Positions 17,786 through 26,928 of a DNA stretch of 64,000 nucleotides are shown here, piece after piece. The position numbers were made by a program, and so were the translations under genes. This stretch comes from JBEKYD01 sp052148435 (lineage in GTDB: Bacteria; Acidobacteriota; Terriglobia; Bryobacterales; Bryobacteraceae): positions 1 to 64,000 of the forward strand of contig JBKQIF010000159.1 in the NCBI GenBank assembly GCA_052148435.1, read 5' to 3'. Below the pieces are notes generated by a model. It made no database searches and was not told where the DNA came from. It saw only the letters and a program-made list of their open reading frames with translations. Positions within the stretch are counted from its first letter, which is position 1; each line of letters starts with the position of its first letter.

Positions 17786-17855
17786 CTAGCCCGAAGGTCG
17801 GGCGGCGCCCACCGGGACAGCTCCCCGCTCGGCGCTCGCTACTCGCGTCCATGCG

Positions 17856-18917
17856 CTAGCCGATCCCGCAGTAGAATTCCTCCGGCCACCTGCCAAAATA
17901 CCGTTCGAGGTCTCTGCAGATGCAAGCCTTAAACGAGCTCCCGCCCATGTCCATCTGGTACCACGCTCCACACGGCCTCTCGGGCCGGTCCATCAGCTTG
18001 AGAACCGCCCCTGTCATGGCCTCAAAGGGACGGGGCGAAAGCAGGATTGTCAACGGCCCGTCGCCCAGCCCCCCTTTCTCGGCCAGCTTGTCGACCATTT
18101 GGGTAGCCCCGTGCGCGAACGGTCGGCTCTCGACGCCGAAGGTGCAGTCATCGAATACCCACGCGTGATGCCTCTTGTAGACCCGTATCAGATGCGGTGC
18201 GTAGAGCGATTTGATGCGCCCCGGAACCGGCGGATCCTGCCCGGCCTCTATTCCCGGCTGCTTCCCCCCAGCGTCCCTTATCGCCTTTGCGATGGCGCCC
18301 CGGTCCTCATCGCGGAATCCGCGGGGATGGCACACCCCCAACAGATGTGTTTCGACCCCGTTGCCGTTCGCCCTGCATACGGTCCTGATGGGCGGAACGC
18401 CGTCCGCCGTTGGCGGCTCAAAGAAGTCTTTGCCGTCCCACAGGTTCGGCCACAGGCGGGCCGACAAAAGAATCACCAGATGCGGTCGTAGCTCCTCTAT
18501 CACTCGCCGGAGCTTTCCGTTCGCACGGCAGAGGTCGTCCCCGCGCGGCCACCGGCTGTGGCTTTCCAGCGGTTCGCCATCGGCATAGTTCCAAAACGCA
18601 ATGCTGTCCAGCACCCGTCTGCGTTCGCCGGCCGCCGCAGGGCGTCCCAGCAATCCGTGGATCAGCATCGTAAAGAAACGACCCGTCCACTTGCCCTGGC
18701 GGTACGCGAACACGTTGTAGTGAGCGAACCAGCCCCCTTCGATGCCCTCGCGCTGGCTGTCGAAAACGTCCTTTCCGTCCTCCTCGTTGAAATACGTCGA
18801 CTCCCCCAAGGCGAGGATCTTGATACCAAAGATCGATCCTTCGTGGTACCGATCACCAACCCACGGGTAGAAATACAGCCCGTCGATCTTCTTCCAAGGC
18901 TCATTGTCCAGGCGCAC
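17856..18917 (-). CDS. Two-domain protein: UDG-like N-terminus and DUF6717-like C-terminus
   Basis: The 353-residue protein appears to join two parts. The first, about residues 1-215, has a uracil-DNA-glycosylase-superfamily look: GIKILALGESTYF near the start, LRPHLVILLSARLWPNLW in the middle and LLGVCHPRGF near the end. The second, about 240-353, starts LIRVYKRHHAWVFDDCTFGV and contains PLTILLSPRPF, WYQMDMGGSSFKACICRDL and FGRWPEEFYCGI, resembling the DUF6717 family. Both resemblances are from memory of motif patterns and are unverified. The catalytic Asp/Asn motif of true UDGs is not evident, so DNA-repair activity is doubtful. Confidence 0.6.
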   Translation of the reverse strand: MRLDNEPWKKIDGLYFYPWVGDRYHEGSIFGIKILALGESTYFNEEDGKDVFDSQREGIEGGWFAHYNVFAYRQGKWTGRFFTMLIHGLLGRPAAAGERRRVLDSIAFWNYADGEPLESHSRWPRGDDLCRANGKLRRVIEELRPHLVILLSARLWPNLWDGKDFFEPPTADGVPPIRTVCRANGNGVETHLLGVCHPRGFRDEDRGAIAKAIRDAGGKQPGIEAGQDPPVPGRIKSLYAPHLIRVYKRHHAWVFDDCTFGVESRPFAHGATQMVDKLAEKGGLGDGPLTILLSPRPFEAMTGAVLKLMDRPERPCGAWYQMDMGGSSFKACICRDLERYFGRWPEEFYCGIG

Positions 18918-19011
18918 CCTGCCTCCGCCGGTATCATAGACCCATTTCGGCTTTTACGGGGGCATTACCTCTCGGCGATCCGGGCGGAGTAAGAAAACGG
19001 GCTCGCTCGCG

Positions 19012-20142
19012 CTAGCTGTAAACCCGGCGTACCCGCGCGCCGATACCGCAGAGGATGTTATAGGAAATGGTGCCGGCGATTCTCGCGATCTGTTGCGCGT
19101 CGAGCCGCGCGTCGCCCTCCTCGCCCAGCAGGGTAACGTCGTCTCCGGGTGCGAGGGCGGTCGTGTGGCTCAGATCCACCGTGGTCAGGTCCATGGAAAT
19201 GGTGCCCAGAATGGAAGCCAGTTTGCCGTCCGCAATGACCTTGCCGCGGTTGGAGAGACGGTGAAAGATGCCGTCGGCGTATCCGGCCCCGATCACCCCG
19301 ATGCGCGTAGGCGCCGCCGTGCGGAAGCTGCCCCCGTAACCCACCAGCGCGCCTTGCGGAAGGTCCTTGATGGCCAGGATTTTGGCCTTCCAGGTGAGGG
19401 CCGGCTTCACCTCCAGCAGTTGCCGCGGCGCTTCGCCGCGGGCCGGCGAGACGTAGCCGTACAACGCGTGCCCGGCGCGCACAAGGTTGTGCCAGCCGCC
19501 GCGGCGCCCGTAGCCGATGGCGTTGGTGCTGGAGGTGTGCAGGTACCCGGGTACAACGCCGGATGCAGTCAATTTCGCCAGGATCTCGTCAAAATAGCCG
19601 AGTTGTTGGCCGGTCTGCGGAGAGGCATAGTCGGCGGCCGAAGCGAAGTGGGTCATCATGCCTTCGAACTCGGCATGAGGGGCGCCCGAGACGGCGGCGA
19701 CAATGTCGCCTGCCGCGCCGCGCGTGCCCAACCGCCCCATGCCGGAATCGATCTTGAGGTGGTAGGGAAGCACCCGGCCCGCCAACCTCCCGGCACGATT
19801 CAAATCCCCAATTTCGGCCAGCGAGTGGACGGCCGGGGTGAGATGGTGTTCCACCAGAGCCGGGATTTCGTAATTCAGGAACCCGCCCATCACCAGAATG
19901 CGCGGCGCGGCGATACCGTTCTCCCGAAGCTGAACGCCCTCCTCCACGCAACTGACTGCCAGCCAGGACGCCCCCTCGGCTACCAGGGTGCGGGCAACTT
20001 CCAGCGCGCCGTGCCCGTAAGCGTCGGCCTTAATGACACCGGCAACCGCCACATCCGCGCCAACCACGGTGCAGACGTTGCGGTAGTTTCGAGCAATCCG
20101 TTCGCGGGAAATCAGCGCGTAGGATCGATAAGGATAAGACAC
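19012..20142 (-). CDS. alr: Alanine racemase
   Basis: The 376-residue protein has the PLP lysine in VIKADAYGHGA (about residue 39) and the second catalytic Tyr in GAGYADGIFHRLSNRG. SILGTISMDLTTVDLS and the C-terminal RVRRVY also fit the family. It interconverts L- and D-alanine for peptidoglycan. The start is GTG at 20142; the nearest ATG is out of frame and no strong Shine-Dalgarno sequence is visible. A 7-bp hairpin lies directly upstream. It is monocistronic as far as can be seen. Confidence 0.95.
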   Translation of the reverse strand: MSYPYRSYALISRERIARNYRNVCTVVGADVAVAGVIKADAYGHGALEVARTLVAEGASWLAVSCVEEGVQLRENGIAAPRILVMGGFLNYEIPALVEHHLTPAVHSLAEIGDLNRAGRLAGRVLPYHLKIDSGMGRLGTRGAAGDIVAAVSGAPHAEFEGMMTHFASAADYASPQTGQQLGYFDEILAKLTASGVVPGYLHTSSTNAIGYGRRGGWHNLVRAGHALYGYVSPARGEAPRQLLEVKPALTWKAKILAIKDLPQGALVGYGGSFRTAAPTRIGVIGAGYADGIFHRLSNRGKVIADGKLASILGTISMDLTTVDLSHTTALAPGDDVTLLGEEGDARLDAQQIARIAGTISYNILCGIGARVRRVYS

Positions 20143-20155
20143 TCATTTCATTTTA

Positions 20156-20175
20156 GCTAGCTGAGCTAAGCTAGC
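20156..20175 (-). other. Hairpin immediately upstream of alr
   Basis: GCTAGCT-GAGCTA-AGCTAGC forms a perfect 7-bp stem ending 13 bases before the GTG start of alr. In an alr transcript it would sit just 5' of the initiation region, where it could affect ribosome access. There is no T-tract, so a terminator is less likely. Confidence 0.35.
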
Positions 20176-20848
20176 GCGGCATTTGTCCCAGGCGTTCGGG
20201 TGCGGTGCCGTGGAGGTCGAGCGATGTCTCAGTGACGCCGCGCAAGGTGTTTTTGTTGCCTTGGATCGACCTGAAGTTGCTGTAAATGCGTGTCGATGGA
20301 GTCGGCCGCGAAGGGCGGAGTTCCCTCCATCTGGCAGTGTCGGGAATCTCGATGGCAACTCAATGCCGGAAAGCCGTCTTGCGGCCAGAAAAGTGGACGG
20401 ATCTCGAAATTTGCGCCAACGGCGGCGTAGACGAGGGCTGGATCGGCCGGCTGAGCGGGCTGCCTTTTGAGGCGCACTTTTCGCCCCTGATGGAGGCGCG
20501 CGCGCTGGTGACGGGCGCGGGCGCTTTCCCACTCTACGGGGTGGATGCGTGCCGCCCAGCAAGGCCCGCTCGCCGCGATAGTGAGTCGCCATCCCGTGGA
20601 ACAGATCGACCGCGGCCACGCCAGGGGTATTGCGTAGCAGATCCGGAACCGCGGCGGTGAGCGGCGTCAAATCGTCGGCGCCACTGCACTGGCCGCCTTG
20701 TATCCGGCTCGGGTGGCCTCCGGACTGCGCCCGGTGGATGCGATCCACGAGGAATAGACGCAACCGGGCTCGGCAAAATCTTGCCGCCGTTGCCAGGAAT
20801 TTATCGCCAATTGTCTCGAAATGGATTGATTTCAAGGGCCTTCTCACT
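20176..20848. other. Intergenic region, possibly a decayed minus-strand gene
   Basis: Several minus-strand frames carry protein-like stretches that do not join in one frame, for example LLRNTPGVAAVDLFHGMATH near 20600 and LVYAAVGANFEIRPLF near 20420. This looks like a frameshifted relic, but no family was recognised and no full-length gene can be supported. Confidence 0.3.
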
Positions 20849-20862
20849 GGCCGGACGATTGC
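20848..20862 (+). promoter_or_regulatory. Candidate sigma-54 promoter of the flagellar operon
   Basis: TGGCCGGACGATTGC has GG at 20849-20850 and GC at 20861-20862, exactly ten bases apart. The TGGC and TTGC elements match the -24/-12 consensus; the AC of TGGCAC is CG here. It lies just upstream of flgB, and rpoN is encoded 3.5 kb away. Transcription would begin near 20874, so only a 2-3 base leader would precede the ATG at 20877, while the ATG at 20913 would have a GGAG site. Confidence 0.45.
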
Positions 20863-20876
20863 CCTCGGTAACGGAG

Positions 20877-21209
20877 ATGCTCAACCCTGTAGCCACGCAA
20901 CTGGAGCGGTACATGGACCTGCTCAGCGTGCGTCAGAGCCTGGTGACGTCCAACATCGCCAATGTCGATACCCCGGGCTACCAGACCCAGGACATCGATT
21001 TTGTGGATGAGCTACGCCGCGCTTCCGGATCGCCGGAAATTCTGGAGGCCGGGGGATTGGTCACCAAAAACGACGGCAATAACGTGAGCCTGGACCGCGA
21101 GTCGCGCCTGCTGTCGGAGAACGCGCTGCGCTTTCAGGCGGCGTCGGGTTTGCTGCGCGCGCAAATCCAGCAGGTGCGTTCCGCCATCAAAGAGGGTCAA
21201 GGCTCATGA
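20877..21209 (+). CDS. flgB: Flagellar basal-body proximal rod protein FlgB
   Basis: The product carries the rod-protein signature VRQSLVTSNIANVDTPGYQT (family ANNIANxxTPGYK) and a C-terminal helix RFQAASGLLRAQIQQVRSAI. It is 110 residues from the ATG at 20877, a little short for FlgB. An in-frame ATG at 20913 with GGAG upstream would give 98 residues. FlgB forms part of the proximal rod next to the MS ring. It heads a tightly packed operon and overlaps flgC by four bases (ATGA). Confidence 0.92.
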   Translation: MLNPVATQLERYMDLLSVRQSLVTSNIANVDTPGYQTQDIDFVDELRRASGSPEILEAGGLVTKNDGNNVSLDRESRLLSENALRFQAASGLLRAQIQQVRSAIKEGQGS

Positions 21210-21658
21210 GTTTGTTTTCCGCCCTTTCGGTAAGCGCATCCGGCATGGCTGCGCAGCGGACGCGGGCCGAACTCCTGGTGGAAAACCTGGCCAATGCCGA
21301 AACCACGCGAACGCCCGATGGAGGTCCGTATCGCCGCAAGGACGCGGTCTTTGAGAGCACTACGGTTGCCTCGCCCTTCGCCTCGGTCCTGTTCCAACAG
21401 GCTGAAGGCTCGGGCGAAGGGGCATCCGCCAACGGGGTAACCGTGGCGGATATCGTCACCGATTCGCGGGATCCCGAGCGCCGGTATCTGCCCGGACATC
21501 CCGATGCCGACGCGGAAGGCTATGTCGCGTTTCCGCGCATGAATCCGGCCGAGGACATGGTGGACCTGATGAGCGCGTCCAGAGGTTACGAGGCGAATGT
21601 GGCCGCCATCGGCGCGGTGAAAGATATGATCCAGCACTCGATCGACCTGTTGCGTTGA
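21206..21658 (+). CDS. flgC: Flagellar basal-body rod protein FlgC
   Basis: The 150-residue protein begins SLFSALSVSASGMAAQRTRA and has LVENLANAETTRTPDGGPYR, the FlgC form of the rod motif. It ends with VDLMSASRGYEANVAAIGAV, shared by rod and hook proteins. It is translationally coupled to flgB through an ATGA overlap and is followed 28 bases later by fliE. It is a proximal rod subunit exported by the flagellar type III system. Confidence 0.95.
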   Translation: MSLFSALSVSASGMAAQRTRAELLVENLANAETTRTPDGGPYRRKDAVFESTTVASPFASVLFQQAEGSGEGASANGVTVADIVTDSRDPERRYLPGHPDADAEGYVAFPRMNPAEDMVDLMSASRGYEANVAAIGAVKDMIQHSIDLLR

Positions 21659-21686
21659 AGGAGGAGACTGTGCGGGAAGAGCATCC

Positions 21687-21983
21687 ATGACGGCCCCGAT
21701 TTCTCCCATCGCCGCGCCCTTGCCGGTGGAATTGCCCGCGGCTTCCGCATCCGCCACGGCTGGCGGCGGGTTTGCCGGCGTATTTGCCCAAGCGGTAAAC
21801 AACGTGGAAGCCCTCAACCAGAACGCCTCGGCGTCGGTGGCGAGCTATCTGAACGGCGACGGCCAGGAATTGCACAACGCCGTGATGGCCACCAACCAGG
21901 CGGAATTGGCCTTCGACCTGTTTTTGCAGGTACGAAATAAGGTGATCAACGCATACCAGGAAGTCATGAAGATGCAGATATAA
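21687..21983 (+). CDS. fliE: Flagellar hook-basal body complex protein FliE
   Basis: The 98-residue protein has the FliE pattern: a small-residue-rich N-terminus, FAQAVNNVEALNQNASASVA, then ELHNAVMATNQAELAFDLFL and VRNKVINAYQEVMKMQI at the C-terminus. FliE links the MS ring to the rod. A strong AAGGAGGAG lies 21 bases upstream of the ATG, rather far; there is no better in-frame start. Confidence 0.95.
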   Translation: MTAPISPIAAPLPVELPAASASATAGGGFAGVFAQAVNNVEALNQNASASVASYLNGDGQELHNAVMATNQAELAFDLFLQVRNKVINAYQEVMKMQI

Positions 21984-22084
21984 GGTCTGCCAGGCTGGCA
22001 GGTGGGGGCGCCGGCCCCTCACGTTTTCCCGGCCTTGTGCCGATGGTTTCTTTGTCGCAGGGTGCGCCCGAGAATCCGACTTCG

Positions 22085-23791
22085 ATGAAAAAGCTACTGG
22101 CCAACCTTTCCCTTCGACAGCGTCTGACCATTGCCACGGTGGCTGTGCTGGCGGCAACCGGATTGTGGGCGCTGGTGCACTGGCAGCGCGAGTCGGATTT
22201 CAAACCGCTGTATACGTCCCTGGCGCCGGAGGACGCCGCCGCCATCGTGCAGAAGTTGCGCGAGAACGGGGTGGAGTATCGTTTGCCGGAGCCCGGCGGG
22301 AGCGTGCTGGTGCCCTCCGCCAAGCTGGCCGAGTTGCGCCTCACCATGGCAGCCGAGGGGTTGCCGAAGACCGGCAGGATCGGGTTCGAGCTCTTCGATA
22401 AAACCAACCTGGGAGCGACCGAATTTGCCGAACACGTCAACTACCGGCGGGCCGTGGAAGGGGAACTGGAACGGTCGGTCATGTCCCTGGCGGAGGTCGA
22501 GCAGGCCCGCGTGCACATCACCTTTCCCAAGGACTCCGTGTTTGTCGAAGAACAGCAGCCGGCCAAGGCCAGCGCGCTGGTGAAGTTGCGTCCCGGCATG
22601 CATCTGAATGCGCGCAATGTGGAAGCCATCGATCATCTGATCGCCAGCGCCGTGGAAGGATTGGCGCCCGAGCAGGTTTCGGTAGTGGACATGAATGGCA
22701 ACCTCCTGGGCCGCCCCCGCAAGCCGGACAGCCCGGACGGGGTGGAGGGCAGCGAGGAGGCGCTGGAGTATCGCCATAAAGCCGAGGCGGAACTGCTCTC
22801 CAAAGTCAATTCCACGCTGGAGCCGTTGCTGGGAGTGGATCGCTTTCATGCCGGAGTTTCCCTGGAGTGCGATTTCTCCGCGTTGGAACAAAGCGAGGAG
22901 TTGTTCGACCCGGCACGCTCGGTGATGCTCAGTTCCCAACGCAGCGAGGACGTTTCCGGCGCCCCTTCCGCAAGCGGAACTCCGGGGATGGCCTCCAATC
23001 TTCCGCGGCCCACCTCGCGTCCCGCGAGCGGCGGCACGCGGGTTTCGCGCGTCACCGAAAACATCACCTACCAATCCAGCCGCACGGTCAAGAAGACCCG
23101 CCTGCCGTCCGGCTCCATTCGCCGCCTGTCGCTGGCGGTGCTGGTGGATCAGGACATCTCCTGGGTGCGGGGAAAGAACGGTTACCAGCGGGTGCTGGTG
23201 CCACCCTCCGCGGAGAAACTGAAGGTGATTCACGATGTGGTAGCCGGGGTCAGCGGCTTCAGCCAGGAGCGCGGCGACCAGATCGTCATCGAAACTCTTC
23301 CTTTTGAATCCACCCTCCAGCGCGAGCCGCCGCCGGAGGCGATGGAGCGGCTGCCAAAGGCGCCGGAGAAAGGTCCCTTCGGATTTCCGTGGCCGCAGGA
23401 CCGCAAGGTCGTATTTTTAGCGGCGGGCGCGGCTTTGGCCACGATCCTGACTATGGTGGCCGGGTTGGCCTGGTTGCTCCGCCGTCGCGGAGGACCTGGC
23501 AGTGCGACCGTCAGCACGCCGGCGGGCATTGAAGAGGGCGCTGAGGGCGTTGCGCCTGCCTTGCAGCCGGGCGCGATCCCCGATCCGAACAGCCGCCTCG
23601 AGGCCAAACTCGCCGAGCGCGACGCCTTGCAGCAAAAGATGGATGCCAAGGTGCTGGAAGCACTGAAACTAACGCCGGTCATCACCAAGAAAGCCGAGAT
23701 CCTGGCCAAGCACCTGCGCGAAACGATCAAGCTTCAACCCGAGGTCAGCATCCAGATTCTGAGGAGTTGGATCCGCGAGGAGGAGAGATAA
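22085..23791 (+). CDS. fliF: Flagellar M-ring protein FliF
   Basis: The start is placed at MKKLLANLSLRQRLTIATVA rather than 16 codons upstream because this gives the usual short cytoplasmic lead to the first membrane helix (about 15-30). The 568-residue protein has the first ring-building motif (DFKPLYTSLAPEDAAAIVQK), FAEHVNYRRAVEGELERSV, and a second helix near residues 440-460. The cytoplasmic C-terminal tail (ILAKHLRETIKLQPEVSIQI) binds FliG. It forms the MS ring housing the export gate and is co-transcribed with fliE and fliG. Confidence 0.96.
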   Translation: MKKLLANLSLRQRLTIATVAVLAATGLWALVHWQRESDFKPLYTSLAPEDAAAIVQKLRENGVEYRLPEPGGSVLVPSAKLAELRLTMAAEGLPKTGRIGFELFDKTNLGATEFAEHVNYRRAVEGELERSVMSLAEVEQARVHITFPKDSVFVEEQQPAKASALVKLRPGMHLNARNVEAIDHLIASAVEGLAPEQVSVVDMNGNLLGRPRKPDSPDGVEGSEEALEYRHKAEAELLSKVNSTLEPLLGVDRFHAGVSLECDFSALEQSEELFDPARSVMLSSQRSEDVSGAPSASGTPGMASNLPRPTSRPASGGTRVSRVTENITYQSSRTVKKTRLPSGSIRRLSLAVLVDQDISWVRGKNGYQRVLVPPSAEKLKVIHDVVAGVSGFSQERGDQIVIETLPFESTLQREPPPEAMERLPKAPEKGPFGFPWPQDRKVVFLAAGAALATILTMVAGLAWLLRRRGGPGSATVSTPAGIEEGAEGVAPALQPGAIPDPNSRLEAKLAERDALQQKMDAKVLEALKLTPVITKKAEILAKHLRETIKLQPEVSIQILRSWIREEER

Positions 23792-23812
23792 TCCCCTTCT
23801 GCGAGGCTTGCC

Positions 23813-24844
23813 ATGATTCTGAACACTACCAAGACGGACGAAAAACCAAGCAGCTTGCGCAAGGCGGCCATGCTCATGATTGTCCTGGGCGATCAGGCCA
23901 GCGCCGCCATACTTCCGCAGCTTGCCGACGACGATCTGCAAAAGCTGACCAAGGAAGTCGCCAAGGTGACGGCGATTTCCGCCGAACACGCGGAATTGGT
24001 CCTCAACGAGTTCCATCACCTGTCCACGGCAGGCGATTACGTGGCGCGCGGCGGTCTGGAGGTGGCGCGAAAACTCTTGCTCAACGCCTTCAGCCCGGAT
24101 ACAGCCCGCCGCATGATGGATCGGTTGACCAAAGCGCTGGGCGCCGAAGCGGTATCGTTCGACGCCATCCAGAAAACCGACCCGCAGCAACTGGCCAAGT
24201 TTATTCATAGCGAACATCCCCAGACCATCGCCCTGGTGCTTTCGCACCTCAATGTTCCGCAGGCTGCCGCCCTGCTCATGTCTTTGCCGGCTGGCATGCG
24301 GGCCGATGTGGCCCAACGCATGGCCAGTCTGGATCAGATCTCGCCGGACATCATCGCCAAAATCGCGGGTGTCATCGGACAGAAGCTCCAGGCGCTGGGC
24401 GAGGTCAGCCGCGAATCCTACGGCGGAGTGCGCGCCGTGGCCGAAATTCTCAACCGCGTCGATTCCATCTCGAGCCGCGGCATTATCGAGACTATCGAGC
24501 AGCAGGATCCCGCCGTCGCGCAAACCATCCGGCACCTTATGTTCGTCTTCGAGGATCTGCTGCTGATCGATCAACTGGGCGTCAAGGAGGTGCTTGCCAA
24601 GGTGGATCGCAAGCTCTTGACGGTAGCCTTGAAGGGCACCAGCGAACAACTGCGGAACCACATTCTGGGCTGCATGTCCCAACGCGGCGCGGACATGCTG
24701 CGCGAGGATATGGACGCCCTCGGTCCGATTAAGATTAAGGAAGTCGAAGCTTCGCAGCAGCAGATCATCTCCGTCGTTCGGCAGTTGGAATCGGATGGCG
24801 TGTTGAGCCTCAAGGGCGCGGTGGGAGAGCAATATGTGGTCTAG
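23813..24844 (+). CDS. fliG: Flagellar motor switch protein FliG
   Basis: The 343-residue protein has an N-terminal FliF-binding domain (SLRKAAMLMIVLGDQASAAI), the middle-domain EHPQTIALVLSHL motif and the GG-like linker region. The C-terminal torque domain contains IRHLMFVFEDLLLIDQLGVK and CMSQRGADMLREDMDALGPI, with the conserved charged residues that contact the stator. It starts 21 bases after fliF. Full domain set and normal length argue for a working switch. Confidence 0.97.
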   Translation: MILNTTKTDEKPSSLRKAAMLMIVLGDQASAAILPQLADDDLQKLTKEVAKVTAISAEHAELVLNEFHHLSTAGDYVARGGLEVARKLLLNAFSPDTARRMMDRLTKALGAEAVSFDAIQKTDPQQLAKFIHSEHPQTIALVLSHLNVPQAAALLMSLPAGMRADVAQRMASLDQISPDIIAKIAGVIGQKLQALGEVSRESYGGVRAVAEILNRVDSISSRGIIETIEQQDPAVAQTIRHLMFVFEDLLLIDQLGVKEVLAKVDRKLLTVALKGTSEQLRNHILGCMSQRGADMLREDMDALGPIKIKEVEASQQQIISVVRQLESDGVLSLKGAVGEQYVV

Positions 24845-24864
24845 CCTCCTGCCCCGGCTAGATT

Positions 24865-25572
24865 TTGACAACGCGTCACGCGGCCAAGGTGGGGCGGACG
24901 CGTGGCGCCGCGGAAAGCGAAGCATCCGTGCGCACTAAGGTGCTGGATACCGGCGGCGGGGCCGTCGCGCCGCTCGCCTGGCGCCACATGGGCGTACCGG
25001 AGGAGCCTCCCGCGGGAGCATCCGCCGAAGGGCCCCGCAGCGAACCGGATCCGGAACTCGCCAGGCAGACCGAGGAACGGGTCCGCCAGGCGCACGCTGC
25101 CGGGTTTCGCGAAGGCCGGGAGGAGGGCCGCAATCAGGCCGCGCAACAAGTCCAGCCGGTGATGGAACGGCTGACGCGCGGCATCGAGGACCTGGCCGGC
25201 TTACGCAGCCGCTTGCGGCACGACGCCGAGGCCGATTTGGTGACGCTCGCGCTGGCCGTGGCTCGGCGGGTGTTGCGGCGCGAGTTGTCCGTGGATCCGG
25301 AAGCCATTCGCGGAGTGGCGATGGCCGCTCTGGAAAAGCTGGACGGGCAGGAGATCAGCCGGGTCCGCGTTCATCCGGCCCACGCTGCCGAGTTGAGCGC
25401 CTGCCTGCGGCGCACGAGTTCCGGCGGCGCGGTCGAGGTGGTGTCGGACACGGCGCGGGAACTCGGCTTCGTAATTTTCGAAACCGAGCGCGGGAGCCTC
25501 GACGCTTCGGTCGATACGCAACTCGAAGAGATCGAGCGGGGCCTGGCCGACCGCCTCCGGAGGCAGGGTTAG
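24865..25572 (+). CDS. fliH: Flagellar export ATPase regulator FliH
   Basis: The 235-residue protein has a variable N-terminus, a region of small-residue spacing (HAAGFREGREEGRNQAAQQV) like the GxxxG helix of FliH, and a C-terminal FliH/YscL domain (LVTLALAVARRVLRRELSVD, then VEVVSDTARELGFVIFETER with a terminal IER helix). FliH binds and restrains the FliI ATPase. The listed start is TTG at 24865; GTG codons further in are possible alternatives, as no strong ribosome site marks the start. The stop abuts the fliI start. Confidence 0.88.
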   Translation: MTTRHAAKVGRTRGAAESEASVRTKVLDTGGGAVAPLAWRHMGVPEEPPAGASAEGPRSEPDPELARQTEERVRQAHAAGFREGREEGRNQAAQQVQPVMERLTRGIEDLAGLRSRLRHDAEADLVTLALAVARRVLRRELSVDPEAIRGVAMAALEKLDGQEISRVRVHPAHAAELSACLRRTSSGGAVEVVSDTARELGFVIFETERGSLDASVDTQLEEIERGLADRLRRQG

Positions 25573-26928
25573 ATGGAGAGGATTTCGCTCGGTCCGTATG
25601 GCGAGGATCTGGAGCGCCTCGACCCGTTGCGATGGATCGGCACGGTGACCGAAGTCGTCGGCATGCTGATCGAATCGCGCGGCCCGCGGGTAGGCATCGG
25701 CGACTTTTGCGAAGTCGCGATCGGCGCCGGCCGGCGGGTGCGTACGCAGGTGATCGGCTTTCGGGAAGGACGGGTTCTGTCCATGCCGCTGGAGGAAACC
25801 GACGGCCTCCAGTTGGGCTGTCCGGTGGTGGCGCGCCCCGAGCAAGCCCGAATTCCCGTCGGCCCCGGCCTTCTCGGGCGGGTTATCGACGGTTTCGGCA
25901 AGCCCATTGACGGCGGGCCCCCGGTTGCCGCGGCGGATACCTACAACTTGTATGGCGCCCCCGGCAATCCGCTGGACCGCGAGCACATCTCCCAGCCGCT
26001 GGTGACCGGTATCCGCGCCGTCGATAGCCTGCTACCCTGCGGCAAAGGGCAGCGCATCGGAATTTTCGGCGGCAGCGGGGTGGGCAAGAGCACGCTGCTG
26101 GGCGCCATGTCGCGCCAGAACTCGGCGGATGTCACGGTCATCGGGATGGTCGGCGAGCGCAACCGGGAAGTGCGCGGCTTCCTGGAAAACGAGCTGGGAC
26201 CGGAAGGCCGCAAGCGCTCGGTGGTGGTGTGCGCCACCAGCGAGCGTCCTGCCCCGCTCCGCGTCCGCGCCTGTTTCGTGGCGTTGGCCGTGGCCGAATA
26301 TTTCCGCGATCAGGGGGCCAGCGTGCTGCTGGTAATGGACTCGGTAACGCGTCTGGCGATGGCGCAGCGCGAGATTGGCCTGGCGGCCGGCGAACCACCC
26401 AGCCAGAAGGGGTATACGCCTTCCGTTTTTCAACTGCTGCCCAAGGTGCTGGAGCGCGCCGGCAATTTTCGCCGCGGCTCGATTACCGGCTTCTTCACGG
26501 TGCTGGTGGAGGGCGACGATTTCAACGAGCCGATCTGCGACGCCGTGCGCGCAATTCTGGACGGTCACATTATTCTGTCGCGCAAGCTGGCGGCACAGGG
26601 CCACTACCCCGCGATTGACGTGCTGGAATCGGTCAGCCGTCTCACCGGCGCCCTGGCCTCGCCGGCGCAAAAGGAGGCTGCCGGCAAGGTGCGGGCGGCC
26701 CTGGCGGCATATCGCGACGCCGAGGACCTGATCCAGCTCGGCGCCTATGCGGCCGGCTCGAACCCGGTCCTGGATGCCAGTGTCCAGCAGCGCCCCGCCT
26801 TGCTCGATTTCCTGCGGCAGGACCATGCCACCCACACCGCGCTTCCCGAGACTCTGCGCGGCCTGGAAGAGCTGGCGCACCGTCTGGAGGGTGCGGCGCA
26901 ACTGCCCGCCGGAGGGCGAAAACCGTGA
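25573..26928 (+). CDS. fliI: Flagellum-specific ATP synthase FliI
   Basis: The 451-residue export ATPase has the P-loop GIFGGSGVGKSTLLGAM (about residues 160-175), Walker B in VLLVMDSVTRLAMAQREIGL, and GEPPSQKGYTPSVFQLLPKV, the conserved stretch that separates type III ATPases from F1-beta. It energises unfolding and export of rod, hook and filament proteins. It follows fliH without a gap and overlaps fliJ by four bases (GTGA). Confidence 0.97.
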   Translation: MERISLGPYGEDLERLDPLRWIGTVTEVVGMLIESRGPRVGIGDFCEVAIGAGRRVRTQVIGFREGRVLSMPLEETDGLQLGCPVVARPEQARIPVGPGLLGRVIDGFGKPIDGGPPVAAADTYNLYGAPGNPLDREHISQPLVTGIRAVDSLLPCGKGQRIGIFGGSGVGKSTLLGAMSRQNSADVTVIGMVGERNREVRGFLENELGPEGRKRSVVVCATSERPAPLRVRACFVALAVAEYFRDQGASVLLVMDSVTRLAMAQREIGLAAGEPPSQKGYTPSVFQLLPKVLERAGNFRRGSITGFFTVLVEGDDFNEPICDAVRAILDGHIILSRKLAAQGHYPAIDVLESVSRLTGALASPAQKEAAGKVRAALAAYRDAEDLIQLGAYAAGSNPVLDASVQQRPALLDFLRQDHATHTALPETLRGLEELAHRLEGAAQLPAGGRKP

